Shown one piece after another: positions 44,568-54,357 of a stretch of DNA of 64,000 bases. Each line of letters opens with the position of its first letter. Position 1 is the stretch's first letter. The notes beneath the pieces were generated by a model. It did not search any database, was not told where the DNA came from, and was given only the letters and a program-made list of their open reading frames with translations. The position numbers were made by a program, and so were the translations under genes. Origin of the DNA: Acidobacteriota bacterium (lineage in GTDB: Bacteria; Acidobacteriota; Vicinamibacteria; Vicinamibacterales; UBA2999); the NCBI GenBank assembly GCA_021730945.1, contig JAKFYH010000019.1:62001-126000 (forward strand). Direction: 5' to 3'.

Positions 44568-45935
44568 CTAACCTCGTTGCATGGCCGAGAGGAACTCGGC
44601 GTTGTTCTTCGTCTTCGCCATCTTGTCCAGCAGCAGCTCCATCGCTTCGACTGGTGACAGCGGATTGAGCACGCGCCTGAGCACATAGATGCGGCTCAGA
44701 TCCTCTTTCGGGAGCAGCAACTCTTCCTTGCGGGTGCCGCTCTTGAGGATATCAATGGCCGGGAAGGTCCGCTTGTCCGACAGCTTCCGGTCCAGGTGAA
44801 TTTCCATGTTACCCGTGCCCTTGAACTCCTCAAAGATCACATCGTCCATGCGCGAGCCGGTGTCGACCAGCGCCGTCGCGACGATGGTCAGCGAACCGCC
44901 TTCTTCGATGTTGCGGGCGGCGCCGAAGAACCGTTTCGGCTTCTGCAGCGCGTTGCTGTCGAGGCCGCCTGACAGCACTTTGCCAGACGCCGGGATCACG
45001 GTGTTGTAGGCCCGGGCCAGGCGGGTCACCGAGTCGAGCAGGATCAGGACGTCCTTCTTGTGCTCGACCAGCCGCTTGGCCTTCTCGATCACCATCTCGG
45101 CGACCTGCACGTGCCGCTGGGCCGGCTCGTCGAAGGTCGAGGCGATGACTTCGCCATCGACCGAGCGCTGCATGTCGGTGACTTCCTCGGGCCGCTCGTC
45201 AATCAGCAGCACGATCAGGTACACCTCCGGGTGGTTCTTCGCCACCGATTGCGCGATGCTCTGCAGCAGCATGGTCTTGCCGGTGCGAGGCGGGGCGACG
45301 ATCAAGCCGCGCTGACCCTTGCCGAGGGGTGTCATCAGGTCCATCACCCGCGACGACAGACTGTCGGCGGTCGTCTCGAGCTTGATGCGCTCGGTCGGGT
45401 AGAGCGGCGTCAGGTTCTCGAAGAACAGCTTCTCGCGCGCCTGGTCGGGCGCCTCGAAGTTGACGGCCTCGACCTTGATCAAGGCGAAGTAGCGCTCCCC
45501 TTCCTTCGGCGGCCGAATCTGGCCCGAGACCGTGTCGCCGGTCTGCAGGTCGAACTTGCGAATTTGCGACGGCGACACGTAGATGTCGTCGGGGCCGGCC
45601 AGGTAGTTGTAGTCGGGCGCGCGGAGGAAGCCGAACCCGTCGGACAGCACTTCGAGCACGCCTTCCGAGAAGATGAATCCGCTCAGCTCAGTCTGGGCTT
45701 TCAGGATCTGAAAAATCAGCTCCTGCTTGCGCATGCCGGTGGCACCGGCTACGTCGAGGTCCTTGGCCACCTGGGTGAGATGCTGAATGCTCATCTCCTT
45801 CAACTGGTTGATGTTGAGCCCGGGTTTCTTGGCCTCGTTCAGGGCGTGTTCGGCCGACTCGGCGGCGATGTCGGGCTGGGGCGGGGGTTGGGGACCGCCA
45901 CCGCGGTGGGAACCGTGACGCTTGTGACTGGGCAT
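44568..45935 (-). CDS. rho: transcription termination factor Rho
   Basis: RNA-dependent ATPase that terminates unprotected transcripts. From the ATG at 45935 it is 455 aa: an N-terminal rho-N helical domain ([18 protein letters not shown]), the primary RNA-binding cold-shock fold ([19 protein letters not shown]), Walker A APPRTGKT and Walker [17 protein letters not shown]. The N-terminus starts with a His/Gly/Pro-rich tail ([18 protein letters not shown]). The longer open frame past 45935 overlaps the divergent gene and is rejected. Confidence 0.95.
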   Translation of the reverse strand: MPSHKRHGSHRGGGPQPPPQPDIAAESAEHALNEAKKPGLNINQLKEMSIQHLTQVAKDLDVAGATGMRKQELIFQILKAQTELSGFIFSEGVLEVLSDGFGFLRAPDYNYLAGPDDIYVSPSQIRKFDLQTGDTVSGQIRPPKEGERYFALIKVEAVNFEAPDQAREKLFFENLTPLYPTERIKLETTADSLSSRVMDLMTPLGKGQRGLIVAPPRTGKTMLLQSIAQSVAKNHPEVYLIVLLIDERPEEVTDMQRSVDGEVIASTFDEPAQRHVQVAEMVIEKAKRLVEHKKDVLILLDSVTRLARAYNTVIPASGKVLSGGLDSNALQKPKRFFGAARNIEEGGSLTIVATALVDTGSRMDDVIFEEFKGTGNMEIHLDRKLSDKRTFPAIDILKSGTRKEELLLPKEDLSRIYVLRRVLNPLSPVEAMELLLDKMAKTKNNAEFLSAMQRG

Positions 45936-46053
45936 GCAGGTGATTCCGGGGGAATTCGGGCTTGAGTTGTCAGGGTCTGGAAAGGAGCGGAGCAAGGTCC
46001 GCGAGAACGAAACGGAGGCGATATCGGACGAAACTGCCGGTAGTATACCAGAA
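45936..46053. promoter_or_regulatory. divergent promoter region for rho and the GT39 gene
   Basis: TAGTAT (46041-46046) lies 7 nt before the GTG of the GT39 gene, and its overlap AGTATA reads as TATACT on the minus strand (46047-46042) for rho. That gives rho a leader of about 100 nt, which could host the autoregulatory attenuation common for rho. No structured element is evident. Confidence 0.4.
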
Positions 46054-47721
46054 GTGCATCGCATCACGCTTCCCCTGCTACTGCTGGCCGCGGTGACGTT
46101 CTTTGCCGGGCTGGGACGGGGCGCCATCACCGATTCAGACGAGGCCTTCTACGCCGATGCGGCTCGTGAGATGGTGGCGTCTGGCGACTGGATCACGCCG
46201 CACTACAACTACGAGCCGCGTTTCCAGAAGCCGGTGCTGTACTACTGGCTGACGGCCGCCGCGTCGCTTGTGCTCGGCCATACCGAGACCGCTGCGCGGC
46301 TGTGGGCAGCCCTGGCCGGCCTGGGCCTGGTGCTGGTGACGGCGGCGGCGGGCCGGCGCTGGTACGACGAGTCCACGGGGCTGCTGGCCGGCGCCATCGT
46401 GGCCACCAACTTCGGTTACTTTGCCATTGGCCGCATGGCCCTGCCGGATCTGCCACTGGCGTTTTGCATTTCGCTGGCGATATGGGCAGCGCTGGTTGCC
46501 ACCCTCGAGCAGGAACGGTCGCCGCGCAAGTTCGTAATCCTGGCCGCGGTGGCGCTCGGCCTCGGGTTCCTCACCAAGGGGCCGGTCGGCCTGATTATTC
46601 CGGCGCTGGTGGTCGTGCCGGTCTTGCTGATCGAGCGGCGATCGCTCGCGCTGTCGCCGGCAGACATCGGTCTCGGCTTTCTGGTCATGATGGCGGTGGC
46701 CGTGCCCTGGTACGTGGCGATGTGGGTTCGCCACGGCAACGAATACCTGCAAGGCTTCTTCATCGGCGACAACTTCGAGCGCTTCGCGACCGATCGCTTC
46801 AATGACCCGCGGCCGTGGTGGTTCTACCTGCCAATCCTGGCCGGCGGCCTGCTGCCGTGGACGCCGCTGGCGCTGGTCTGGCTCGGGCCGCTCACGCAGT
46901 TTGTCCGGCGGCGGCGCGATGTCGGGACGATCGACCTGCGCCTGTTGCTGTGGGCGGCGCTGCCCCTCGCATTCTTCTCGTTCTCGGTCGGGAAACAGCC
47001 GCGCTACATCCTGCCGGTGCTGCCGCCGCTGGCGCTGTTATTGGCCTCGTCAATCGTTGAGCGCACCCAGGAGTGGCGGGGCTTTGACGGGGCGCGGTCG
47101 CGGCCGCGGCGCGCCACCGGGGTGGTGGCCGGGTCGTTGTTGAGCGGCGCGTTCTTCATCATCCTGGGGGCGTTGCTCTACCGCGTGCAGCCCTTGTTGA
47201 TCAACGTGGCGCCGGTCTTCACGCAGGTCGCCGCGGGCCTGATCGCGGCCGGCGGCGTGGTCATCGTGCTGATGGCGCTGTCGCCGCAGTGGCGGCTCGC
47301 ACCGGTCATGATTGCGGTGGCGGCCGCCGTGGCACTGCCGGCCCTGCAGTTCGGCGGCCTCTCGAGCGGCAGCGACGACACCGTGCGGCAGATGGCGCGA
47401 CAGGTGCAACAACAGCGCACCGCCGGTGAAGCGATCGGTACCTACCGGGTCTTTGTCCGCAACCTGGTGTATTACACCCAGGCGCAGACCACCGACATCA
47501 TCACCGTACAGCAGGCCATCGACTTTCTGGCCCAGCCGGCGCGCGCCTTAATCGTCGCTCCGGTCGACCTGCTCGACCAGCTGGAGCGTGACCACGGGGT
47601 TCGGGTTGTGCGGATTGCCGAACTGCCGTACTTCAACGAGGCGGGCGTGCGAGTGCGGACCCTGCTCTGGCCCGATGCGAGTCAGGACCTCACGCGGGTC
47701 GTCCTGGCCGCGAATCGCTAG
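46054..47721 (+). CDS. GT39-family (ArnT/PMT-like) membrane glycosyltransferase
   Basis: A 555-aa GT-C glycosyltransferase with about 11-12 membrane helices. The first loop has the acidic [14 protein letters not shown] motif and the [11 protein letters not shown] element used by ArnT-type enzymes, which transfer a sugar from a polyprenyl-phosphate donor to lipid A or protein. Acceptor unknown. The GTG at 46054 is chosen over an ATG at 45934 because it leaves room for a promoter, matches the family start ([13 protein letters not shown]) and lies 7 nt after a -10-like box. Confidence 0.85.
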   Translation: MHRITLPLLLLAAVTFFAGLGRGAITDSDEAFYADAAREMVASGDWITPHYNYEPRFQKPVLYYWLTAAASLVLGHTETAARLWAALAGLGLVLVTAAAGRRWYDESTGLLAGAIVATNFGYFAIGRMALPDLPLAFCISLAIWAALVATLEQERSPRKFVILAAVALGLGFLTKGPVGLIIPALVVVPVLLIERRSLALSPADIGLGFLVMMAVAVPWYVAMWVRHGNEYLQGFFIGDNFERFATDRFNDPRPWWFYLPILAGGLLPWTPLALVWLGPLTQFVRRRRDVGTIDLRLLLWAALPLAFFSFSVGKQPRYILPVLPPLALLLASSIVERTQEWRGFDGARSRPRRATGVVAGSLLSGAFFIILGALLYRVQPLLINVAPVFTQVAAGLIAAGGVVIVLMALSPQWRLAPVMIAVAAAVALPALQFGGLSSGSDDTVRQMARQVQQQRTAGEAIGTYRVFVRNLVYYTQAQTTDIITVQQAIDFLAQPARALIVAPVDLLDQLERDHGVRVVRIAELPYFNEAGVRVRTLLWPDASQDLTRVVLAANR

Positions 47722-47739
47722 CGCGGCCTCCCGGCCGGC

Positions 47740-48126
47740 TCACGTCTTGGTAATCCAGTTATGGACGGTGTTGCGCACTTCGAGGGCATCACGGCCGGTG
47801 CCCGGCAGGATCATCCAGCCACCCGCCTTGCGGCGCAGCACCACGACGCCGCGATCGATCTTGGCCGCCTCGAACTCCGCCCGTTGAAACGAGCGGCGGC
47901 GCATCAGGCTGCCGACCTGCATGGTGTCGCCATCGAGCACGATCTTCGAGCCGGAGGTCTCGACCGCCGCGGTCATGGCAAAGGCGGTAACCGCCATGCC
48001 GACATAGCGCAGCAGGTAAGAGTCGCCGTAAAAGAAGAAGTACGACGACATGCCGAGGAACGCAAGCGCGGCCAGCCAGATGGCGCCAATCACCCAGGGC
48101 GCCATGCGAATGATGGTCGGTGCCAC
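47740..48126 (-). CDS. small membrane protein with PH-like C-terminal domain
   Basis: A 128-aa protein: two membrane helices (about 10-28 and 33-52) followed by a beta-rich region (GSKIVLDGDTMQVGSLMRRRSF) resembling bacterial PH-domain proteins. The GTG at 48126 begins 2 nt after the aspC stop, so it is co-transcribed with aspC. Function unknown; an ATG at 48105 is an alternative start. Confidence 0.65.
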   Translation of the reverse strand: MAPTIIRMAPWVIGAIWLAALAFLGMSSYFFFYGDSYLLRYVGMAVTAFAMTAAVETSGSKIVLDGDTMQVGSLMRRRSFQRAEFEAAKIDRGVVVLRRKAGGWMILPGTGRDALEVRNTVHNWITKT

Positions 48127-48128
48127 GT

Positions 48129-49343
48129 CTATTTCGACGCGGGGGCCGGGATCGTGCCGGCCTTCTCGAGCGCGGCGATGCACGCGAAGATGCGATCGAC
48201 ACCCTCCCGCAACCGCTCGACCGAGGTCGCGTACGACAGGCGGAAGTAGCCCGGGGAGTCGAAGCCCTCACCGGGGGTGACCGCGACGGCCACCTCCTTG
48301 AGCAGGACCTCGGCAAATTCGCTTGAGGTCTTGATGCCGGCGGGCGACAGCAGATCGGCGATATAGGGGAACAGGTAGAACGCCCCGGACGGCTTGACGC
48401 AGACAATGCGCGGGTCGGCCGTCAGCCAGCCGTGCACCGCATCGCGGCGCCGGCGATACTCGTCGAGCATCATGGTCACGCCGTCCTGCGGTCCGGTCAG
48501 TGCGGCGATTGCCGCCTTCTGCGTGATCGAGTTGATGTTCGAGGTCGAGTGGCCCTGGACGACGTTGCACTGGCCAATCACCTCCCTGGGCCCAATCGCC
48601 CAACCGCAGCGCCAGCCGGTCATGGCGTAGGTCTTCGAGGCGGCGCTGCAGATCACGGTCCGCTCCCGCATCCGGTCGAACAGGATCTTGACGAGGTTGT
48701 GCGGCACCGGGTCGTAGATCAGCCGCTCGTAGGTGAGGTCGGCTATCACCCAAATGCCGCGCGCCGCGGCGGCGTCGGCGATCGCCGCCATCTCGGCCTC
48801 GGCAATCAGAGCGCCGGTCGGGTTGCACGGCGAATTGACCACGATCGCCTTGGTCTTCGGCGTGATCGCGTCGATGATCGCGCTGGCCTTGATAGCGAAG
48901 CCGTCCTCGCGGTGGGTGTGAACGATCACCGGCGTCGCGTCGGCCAGTTTGATCTGGTCGGCAATGGTCGGCCAGAACGGCGCGTGGGTGATGACTTCAT
49001 CGCCCTGCTCGAACAGCACCATGGCGGTGTTGTAGAGCGCCTGTTTGCCGCCGGCGGTGATGATGACTTCCTCGGGCTTGATGGTGACGCCGTAGCGGCC
49101 CAGGTAATCGTGAGCCACGGCATCGCGCAGTTCAAGCACCCCGGCGGACGGTGTGTACTTCGTGAAGTTGGCCGTGATCGCGGCGTGGGCCGCGTCCTTG
49201 ACGTGCTCCGGAGTGCCGAAGTCCGGCTCGCCGGCGCCCAGATCGACGACGTCCACGCCCTGGCGGCGCAGGCGATCGGCCTCGGCCGAAACTCTCAGTG
49301 TGGGTGACACCGTCACCCGGCTCATACGACGCGCGAAGTTCAT
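48129..49343 (-). CDS. aspC: aspartate aminotransferase (PLP fold type I)
   Basis: A 404-aa class I/II aminotransferase, interconverting aspartate and 2-oxoglutarate with oxaloacetate and glutamate. The PLP Schiff-base lysine is K237 in SAASKTYAMTGWRCGW; NSPCNPTG (170-177) contacts the cofactor. Similarity to the AspB group could also allow prephenate aminotransferase activity. ATG at 49343. Confidence 0.9.
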   Translation of the reverse strand: MNFARRMSRVTVSPTLRVSAEADRLRRQGVDVVDLGAGEPDFGTPEHVKDAAHAAITANFTKYTPSAGVLELRDAVAHDYLGRYGVTIKPEEVIITAGGKQALYNTAMVLFEQGDEVITHAPFWPTIADQIKLADATPVIVHTHREDGFAIKASAIIDAITPKTKAIVVNSPCNPTGALIAEAEMAAIADAAAARGIWVIADLTYERLIYDPVPHNLVKILFDRMRERTVICSAASKTYAMTGWRCGWAIGPREVIGQCNVVQGHSTSNINSITQKAAIAALTGPQDGVTMMLDEYRRRRDAVHGWLTADPRIVCVKPSGAFYLFPYIADLLSPAGIKTSSEFAEVLLKEVAVAVTPGEGFDSPGYFRLSYATSVERLREGVDRIFACIAALEKAGTIPAPASK

Positions 49344-49361
49344 TGATCTCGTCCTTGTCGC

Positions 49362-49877
49362 TTAATCCCGCCCGGCCAGCCGGCCGGCGCGCTTCGCCCG
49401 CAGCCGCTCCTCCACGACCGGCGGCACCAGGCCGTCGATCTCGCCATTGAGCATGAACACTTCCTTGATCAGCCGCGAGCTGATGTAGGTGTACTGCTCG
49501 GCCGGCATCATGAACACGGTCTCGATGCCAGGCGCCAGGTGACGGTTCATGAGGGCCATCTGGAACTCGTACTCGAAGTCGGACACCGCGCGCAGGCCGC
49601 GCACCAGGACCGAGGCGTTCTTGCGCTGGGCGTAGTCGACCAGTAACCCCTCGAAGGTGTCGACCTGCACATTGGGCCGCGACTTGAACACATCCTGTAT
49701 CAGCGCGACGCGCTCGTCCACTGAGAACAGCGGCGTCTTCTCGACATTGGCCAGGACCGCCACGATGATTTGATCGAAGATCCTGGCGCCGCGCTCGATG
49801 ATGTCGACGTGGCCATTGGTCAGCGGATCAAACGACCCGGGATAAATGGCGATGCGGGGCGGGTGCGGATGGCTCAT
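49362..49877 (-). CDS. coaD: phosphopantetheine adenylyltransferase
   Basis: Penultimate step of coenzyme A biosynthesis. The 171-aa protein has the nucleotidyltransferase motif T20-N-G-H23 after IAIYPGSFDPL, and the C-terminal YTYISSRLIKEVF typical of CoaD. ATG overlaps the rsmD stop by 4 bp. Confidence 0.96.
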   Translation of the reverse strand: MSHPHPPRIAIYPGSFDPLTNGHVDIIERGARIFDQIIVAVLANVEKTPLFSVDERVALIQDVFKSRPNVQVDTFEGLLVDYAQRKNASVLVRGLRAVSDFEYEFQMALMNRHLAPGIETVFMMPAEQYTYISSRLIKEVFMLNGEIDGLVPPVVEERLRAKRAGRLAGRD

Positions 49878-50407
49878 GCGTAGAAACTCAAGGCGCTGTC
49901 ACCCGAGGTGACCGTCCGCGTCACGGTCAAGCCGTCCGGCGCAGGGGGAACCACGCGGGTCGCGTGTTCGAGCACCAGCACCGCGCCCGGGCTGCGCTGG
50001 CCCGCGGCATCGCGAACGGCGGTGGCCAGCCCCGGATAATCGTACGGCGGATCGAGGACGATGATGTCGAACGGACCGCCGGGAATCGGACGCGCCAGCG
50101 CATGCTGCGCAGCGCCGCGAATAATAGCACAGCGGTGCTCTTCGCCACACCGCGCGCGGTTCTCCTCGATCAACTCGGTGGCGCGGCGATCCTGTTCCAG
50201 GCACGTCGCCGCCGCGGCCCCGCGGCTGAGCGCCTCAAGCGCGATGGCGCCGGTGCCGGCAAACACGTCCAGCACCCGGGCGTCGACGACATGGGGCGCA
50301 ATGATATTGAACAAGGTCTCTCGCAGCTTATCCGAAGTCGGGCGCAGGCCGTCCCACTTTGGCGCCTTCAGTCCCCTGCCCTTGTTGCTGCCGGCGATGA
50401 TTCGCAT
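49874..50407 (-). CDS. rsmD: 16S rRNA (guanine966-N2)-methyltransferase RsmD
   Basis: A 177-aa rRNA methyltransferase acting on the assembling 30S subunit. Family marks are the N-terminal RIIAGSNKGRGLKAP, motif I LDVFAGTGAIALEALSRGA and the catalytic D119-PPY122. It is in a recG-rsmD-coaD series, 17 bp after recG. Confidence 0.95.
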   Translation of the reverse strand: MRIIAGSNKGRGLKAPKWDGLRPTSDKLRETLFNIIAPHVVDARVLDVFAGTGAIALEALSRGAAAATCLEQDRRATELIEENRARCGEEHRCAIIRGAAQHALARPIPGGPFDIIVLDPPYDYPGLATAVRDAAGQRSPGAVLVLEHATRVVPPAPDGLTVTRTVTSGDSALSFYA

Positions 50408-50424
50408 GTCTGCAGAACCCCTGA

Positions 50425-52551
50425 CTATCCAACCGTGATCAGGCCGAACTGCCGTTGCCAGACGCTGCGGACATAGGTCTGCAGGTCGGTGGACAGCGTG
50501 CCGGCGTCGACCCGCACCCGGGCCTCTTCGTAGGCCCGCTCGAGCAAGTCACCATCCCGGACGAGGTCGCCGGCGCGCAGCGTGGGCAAGCCCGACTGCC
50601 GGGTGCCGAAGAAGTCGCCGGGCCCCCGTAACTGCAGGTCGCGCTCGGCAATCACGAAGCCGTCCGAGGTATCGGCCATGGCCTTCAACCGAGCCCTGGC
50701 ATCGTCGCTCCAGGGCGCCTGGTAGAGCAAGACGCAGGTCGAGGCGTGTTCCCCGCGGCCGATCCGGCCGCGCAACTGATGCAACTGCGACAGGCCAAAC
50801 CGCTCCGCATGTTCCACCACCATCAGGGTGGCGTTGGCCACGTCGACGCCGACCTCGACGACCGTGGTCGACACCAGCAGGTGGAGATCGCCGCTGGCGA
50901 AGGCGCGCATGACGCGCTCCTTCTCATCGCCCTTCATGCGCCCGTGCAGCAGCGCCACGTTGAAGTCGGAGAAGACCTCCGCCAGCTCCGCGGCCATTGC
51001 GGTCGCCGCCTTCAGGTCGATCTTCTCCGATTCCTCGACCAGCGGATAGATCACATAGACCTGGCGCCCACGCGCGATCTCCTCGCGAATCATCGCGTAG
51101 ACCTCGTCGCGCCGCGAGTCGGCCTTGACCAGCGTGCGCACCGGCTTGCGACCGGGTGGCAGGCCGCGGATGACCGAGACCTCCATATCCCCGCATTCGG
51201 TGAGGGCCAGCGTGCGCGGAATCGGCGTGGCGGTCATCACCAGCACGTCGGGGTTCAGTCCCTTGGCGGCCAGCGTTCCCCGCTGCACCACGCCGAAGCG
51301 ATGCTGCTCGTCGATGACCGCCAGGGCCAGGGCCTTGAACTTCACGTGCTCCTGCACCAGCGCCTGCGTGCCGACCACCAGGTTGACGTCGCCCCGCTCG
51401 ATCGCCGGCAGCAGATCGCGGCGAGTGGCCGCGGTGACCCGGCCCGTGAGCAGGGCCGTGCGATACGGCCGCCCATCGAGGATCTTGACGACGGTGCGGT
51501 AGTGCTGCTCGGCCAGAATCTCGGTCGGCGCCATCACCGCCGCCTGGAACCCGTTCTCCATCGCAACTACCGCCGCGAGGATGGCGACGATGGTCTTGCC
51601 GGCGCCGACGTCGCCTTGCAGGAGGCGTTGCATCGGCCAGGGCCGCTGGAGGTCGGCGACGATCTCCGCGAGCGCATCGCGCTGTCCGGCCGTCAGCCTG
51701 AAAGGCAGGACCGCTCTGGCGCAGCCGCGGATGCGGTCGTCGACCACTGACACCAGCCGCTTGCGGACCTGCGCGTTCTCGTGGCGGCGCAGGGCGAGGC
51801 CGGTCTGGAACACGAAGAAGTCCTCGAAGATCAATCGACGCTGGGCCGGCGTCGCGAAGGCGTTGAGCGCGTCGATCGAGGTGCCGGCGCCGGGAAAATG
51901 AGCCTGCCAGAGCGCGTCGCGGCGCGAGGGCCACTGCTCGCGCGCCAGCAGGTCGGCCGGCACCGGGTCGAACCCTTCCGCCGGCAACTGCTCGAGCGCC
52001 TGCCACACAAAGCGCCGTTGCATGTTCGGCGTCACGCTCCCGGTTCGCTCGTACACCGGCACGATCCGCCCGGTGTGGAGCGTATCCACCTGGCGACTTC
52101 CGTCTCCCGGCACCCGGCTCCCGGCCGGATCGTCCTTGATGATCTCAAACTCGGGATCGGTAATCTGCAAGCCGCGCGAGCCCCAGAACTCGACCTTGCC
52201 GAACAGCACGATGCGCTGATGCGCATGAATAACGTCCTTCAGGAACGCCTGGTTGGGCCACACCACTTGAATCTGGCCGCTGGCGTCCTGGATCAACGCC
52301 TGGAAGAGGCGAAAGCCGGGACGGCGCGTATGGGCGAGGCCGGCGTTCAGCACTTCCCCGCTGATGGCGGCGGTCATGCCCGGACGCAGCGAGATGATGC
52401 TTTGCAGCCGGCTGCGGTCCTCGTAACGGCGGGGAAAGCGGAACAACAGGTCCTCAACCGTGTTGAGCCCGGCCTTCTTCAGGTCGGCGGCCTTGCGCGG
52501 ACCGACGCCCTTCAGAAACTGCAAGGGCAGCTGGAGGACATCCTCAGCCAC
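50425..52551 (-). CDS. recG: ATP-dependent DNA helicase RecG
   Basis: A 708-aa branch-migration helicase that reverses stalled forks and processes recombination intermediates. It contains the N-terminal wedge (OB-fold) domain, Walker A G313-DVGAGKT320, DEQH box (414-417), and motif VI QLRGRIGRG. The length is normal. It is followed by rsmD and coaD. Confidence 0.97.
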   Translation of the reverse strand: MAEDVLQLPLQFLKGVGPRKAADLKKAGLNTVEDLLFRFPRRYEDRSRLQSIISLRPGMTAAISGEVLNAGLAHTRRPGFRLFQALIQDASGQIQVVWPNQAFLKDVIHAHQRIVLFGKVEFWGSRGLQITDPEFEIIKDDPAGSRVPGDGSRQVDTLHTGRIVPVYERTGSVTPNMQRRFVWQALEQLPAEGFDPVPADLLAREQWPSRRDALWQAHFPGAGTSIDALNAFATPAQRRLIFEDFFVFQTGLALRRHENAQVRKRLVSVVDDRIRGCARAVLPFRLTAGQRDALAEIVADLQRPWPMQRLLQGDVGAGKTIVAILAAVVAMENGFQAAVMAPTEILAEQHYRTVVKILDGRPYRTALLTGRVTAATRRDLLPAIERGDVNLVVGTQALVQEHVKFKALALAVIDEQHRFGVVQRGTLAAKGLNPDVLVMTATPIPRTLALTECGDMEVSVIRGLPPGRKPVRTLVKADSRRDEVYAMIREEIARGRQVYVIYPLVEESEKIDLKAATAMAAELAEVFSDFNVALLHGRMKGDEKERVMRAFASGDLHLLVSTTVVEVGVDVANATLMVVEHAERFGLSQLHQLRGRIGRGEHASTCVLLYQAPWSDDARARLKAMADTSDGFVIAERDLQLRGPGDFFGTRQSGLPTLRAGDLVRDGDLLERAYEEARVRVDAGTLSTDLQTYVRSVWQRQFGLITVG

Positions 52552-52556
52552 GGGCG

Positions 52557-53147
52557 CTACTGCACAACGGTGAAATGGCCGGGGCCGACGTCGATCCGCC
52601 GGATGGCGGCGGGCAACTCGAACGTGTCATCGATGGTGGACCCTTGCGGAGTGTCGGCGGTGCGCGTGAAGTAGTTGACCATTTGCGCCAGCAGCGATTT
52701 CGGTACGGGAATACCGCTGACGTCGGCGCGCTCGAGCTCAAAACGCCCTTTGCCGTCGGCGGTCACGATTCGGCCGACCGCGCTGACCGGCAGCCGCCCA
52801 GTCATGTAACTGGTCGGGTCGAACCAGCCGCCGCTGCTCTGCTTCTGACGCACCACGTCAAGGTCGACGATTGCCCGCGCGGTGATGCGACCGTCACCGT
52901 GCAGGGTGACCTCTGGCTCGGCCAGACCGACCGGCAGCAACGGCCCCGACTTGAACTTCAGGTAGGAATTGGTTTCCGGTTCGCTGAACCGTGTGGGCCG
53001 CGGCGTCTTGGTCTCGACAACGGCCTGGGCCTGCACCGTGACGACCTTCTGTTCGAAGACCTCAGCGAGTTGCGGCGTCAGGGGCGCGACGGCTCCCATC
53101 GCGGAGCCGGCCGCCACGCACACCGCCAGGATCATTGCCGCGCGCAT
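52557..53147 (-). CDS. exported protein of unknown function
   Basis: A 196-aa protein with a signal peptide (about residues 1-19). The mature domain alternates hydrophobic and polar residues, as in beta-rich lipid-binding proteins (ITARAIVDLDVVR, GRFELERADVSGIPVPKSLLAQMVNYF), somewhat like LmeA/DUF2993-type proteins, but I cannot assign it. Its stop is 5 bp from the recG start on the same strand, so it may be transcribed with recG. Confidence 0.65.
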   Translation of the reverse strand: MRAAMILAVCVAAGSAMGAVAPLTPQLAEVFEQKVVTVQAQAVVETKTPRPTRFSEPETNSYLKFKSGPLLPVGLAEPEVTLHGDGRITARAIVDLDVVRQKQSSGGWFDPTSYMTGRLPVSAVGRIVTADGKGRFELERADVSGIPVPKSLLAQMVNYFTRTADTPQGSTIDDTFELPAAIRRIDVGPGHFTVVQ

Positions 53148-53184
53148 GATCCATTCTACGCCCGGGCGAGACGATCCGTTGCGG

Positions 53185-53781
53185 CTACCGCTCCGGTGGC
53201 GGCTGGTTGGGACGGCGGACGGCGGGCGCCTGGCCCTGTGGCTGGTTGGGCCGATTCGGCTGGCGCGCCCGCATCAGCAGGTCAATCTTGCGGCGTTCAA
53301 TCTGCTCCTCGAAAATGCGAAATCGCGCCTGCTGCCGCACATCAAGCACCTCGTCGAGCGCGTCGTAGGCACTGCGCAGTTCCGCGGCAGTGCGCGATTC
53401 CAACTCCCGCAGTGCCGTCAAGCGCTCCTTCACCATCGCCTCATCGGCTCGCGCGGACTGACGCGGGTTGGTCAGGCGCTGGAGTTCTCCCATCAGCCGA
53501 AAGCGTTCCTGCTGACTGCGGCGGCGGGTCTCCTGCAACGACCGCAGTCGGGTGAGGAACTGGGGGTATTGCTCGTCGCTGAGCGTGAGCGCCTGTTGCG
53601 CCTCCATCACGAGATAGGCGTCAAACAGTTTCTGGATCTCGGCCGGCGACATATCGCTGTTGTCGATTCCCGGCAGCGGCGGCCGCTGGCCCTGAGGCTG
53701 AGCCTGGAACTCTTGTGCCGCGGCCGTGCCCAGAAGGCCGGCCGTGAACATCGTGGTCGCGAGGAAGAGGCGGATGGTCAT
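53185..53781 (-). CDS. Spy/CpxP-like exported helical protein
   Basis: A 198-aa secreted protein with a signal peptide (about 1-22, ending TAAAQ) and a long, charged helical region (residues 45-165) rich in Gln, Arg and Glu, ending in a Pro/Asn/Gln-rich tail (RQPNRPNQPQGQAP). It resembles LTxxQ-motif Spy/CpxP periplasmic chaperones or heavy-metal sensors. It is directly downstream of an ECF sigma/anti-sigma pair, so it is a likely target or feedback component of envelope stress control. Confidence 0.65.
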   Translation of the reverse strand: MTIRLFLATTMFTAGLLGTAAAQEFQAQPQGQRPPLPGIDNSDMSPAEIQKLFDAYLVMEAQQALTLSDEQYPQFLTRLRSLQETRRRSQQERFRLMGELQRLTNPRQSARADEAMVKERLTALRELESRTAAELRSAYDALDEVLDVRQQARFRIFEEQIERRKIDLLMRARQPNRPNQPQGQAPAVRRPNQPPPER

Positions 53782-53799
53782 GATGGTGAACTCTCGGGT

Positions 53800-54357
53800 C
53801 TATGACTTGGCACGGGTCAGTTCGGCCTGTAGCAGCCGCGTCAGTTCCTGTTGTTCACTCGCGGTGAGGTCAAGCACCGCCCGATCGGCGGCTCCCGGCG
53901 TGATCGTCAGGCCTGCCGACGCTGCGGTATCCCAGTCCAGGTCGCCGACCAACTCGGCCACGATGGCGAAGCTGTCGGGCAGCGTCGTATCGGTGTCGAC
54001 CTGGGCCGACCGGCCGGGCCCCGTGGCCGGCACCGGCCGCGGTAGCGCAATCGCCAAGGCCATCACGATGAGCGTCAGGGCTGCGAGTGGGGCCAGCACG
54101 GGCCAGCGCAACCAGTCGCGCCAGCCGCCCGCTGCCGCGGGCTCGGCTGCCACGGCCTGCCGAACACGGCTAGAGAGGTGCTGCCAGAACAAGGGCGACG
54201 GCTCGGGGACTGCGACCGCATGCGCGTCGGCGAGCACCTGGCCCAGATCGGTCAACTGCTCCCGGCACGGCGCGCAGGTGTCCAGGTGAGACCGCCGTGC
54301 CGGGTCGAGTACGCCGTCGATGGCGTCGACCAGTTCGTCGGTGGTGAGGTGCGTCAT
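53800..54357 (-). CDS. membrane-bound zinc-finger anti-sigma factor
   Basis: A 185-aa protein with an N-terminal ZAS zinc motif (HLDTCAPC, residues 24-31), one membrane helix (about 88-108) and a periplasmic C-terminal domain ending in LTASEQQELTRLLQAELTRA. Such a layout senses envelope stress and releases the partner sigma factor, which is encoded immediately upstream with a 4-bp overlap. Confidence 0.88.
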   Translation of the reverse strand: MTHLTTDELVDAIDGVLDPARRSHLDTCAPCREQLTDLGQVLADAHAVAVPEPSPLFWQHLSSRVRQAVAAEPAAAGGWRDWLRWPVLAPLAALTLIVMALAIALPRPVPATGPGRSAQVDTDTTLPDSFAIVAELVGDLDWDTAASAGLTITPGAADRAVLDLTASEQQELTRLLQAELTRAKS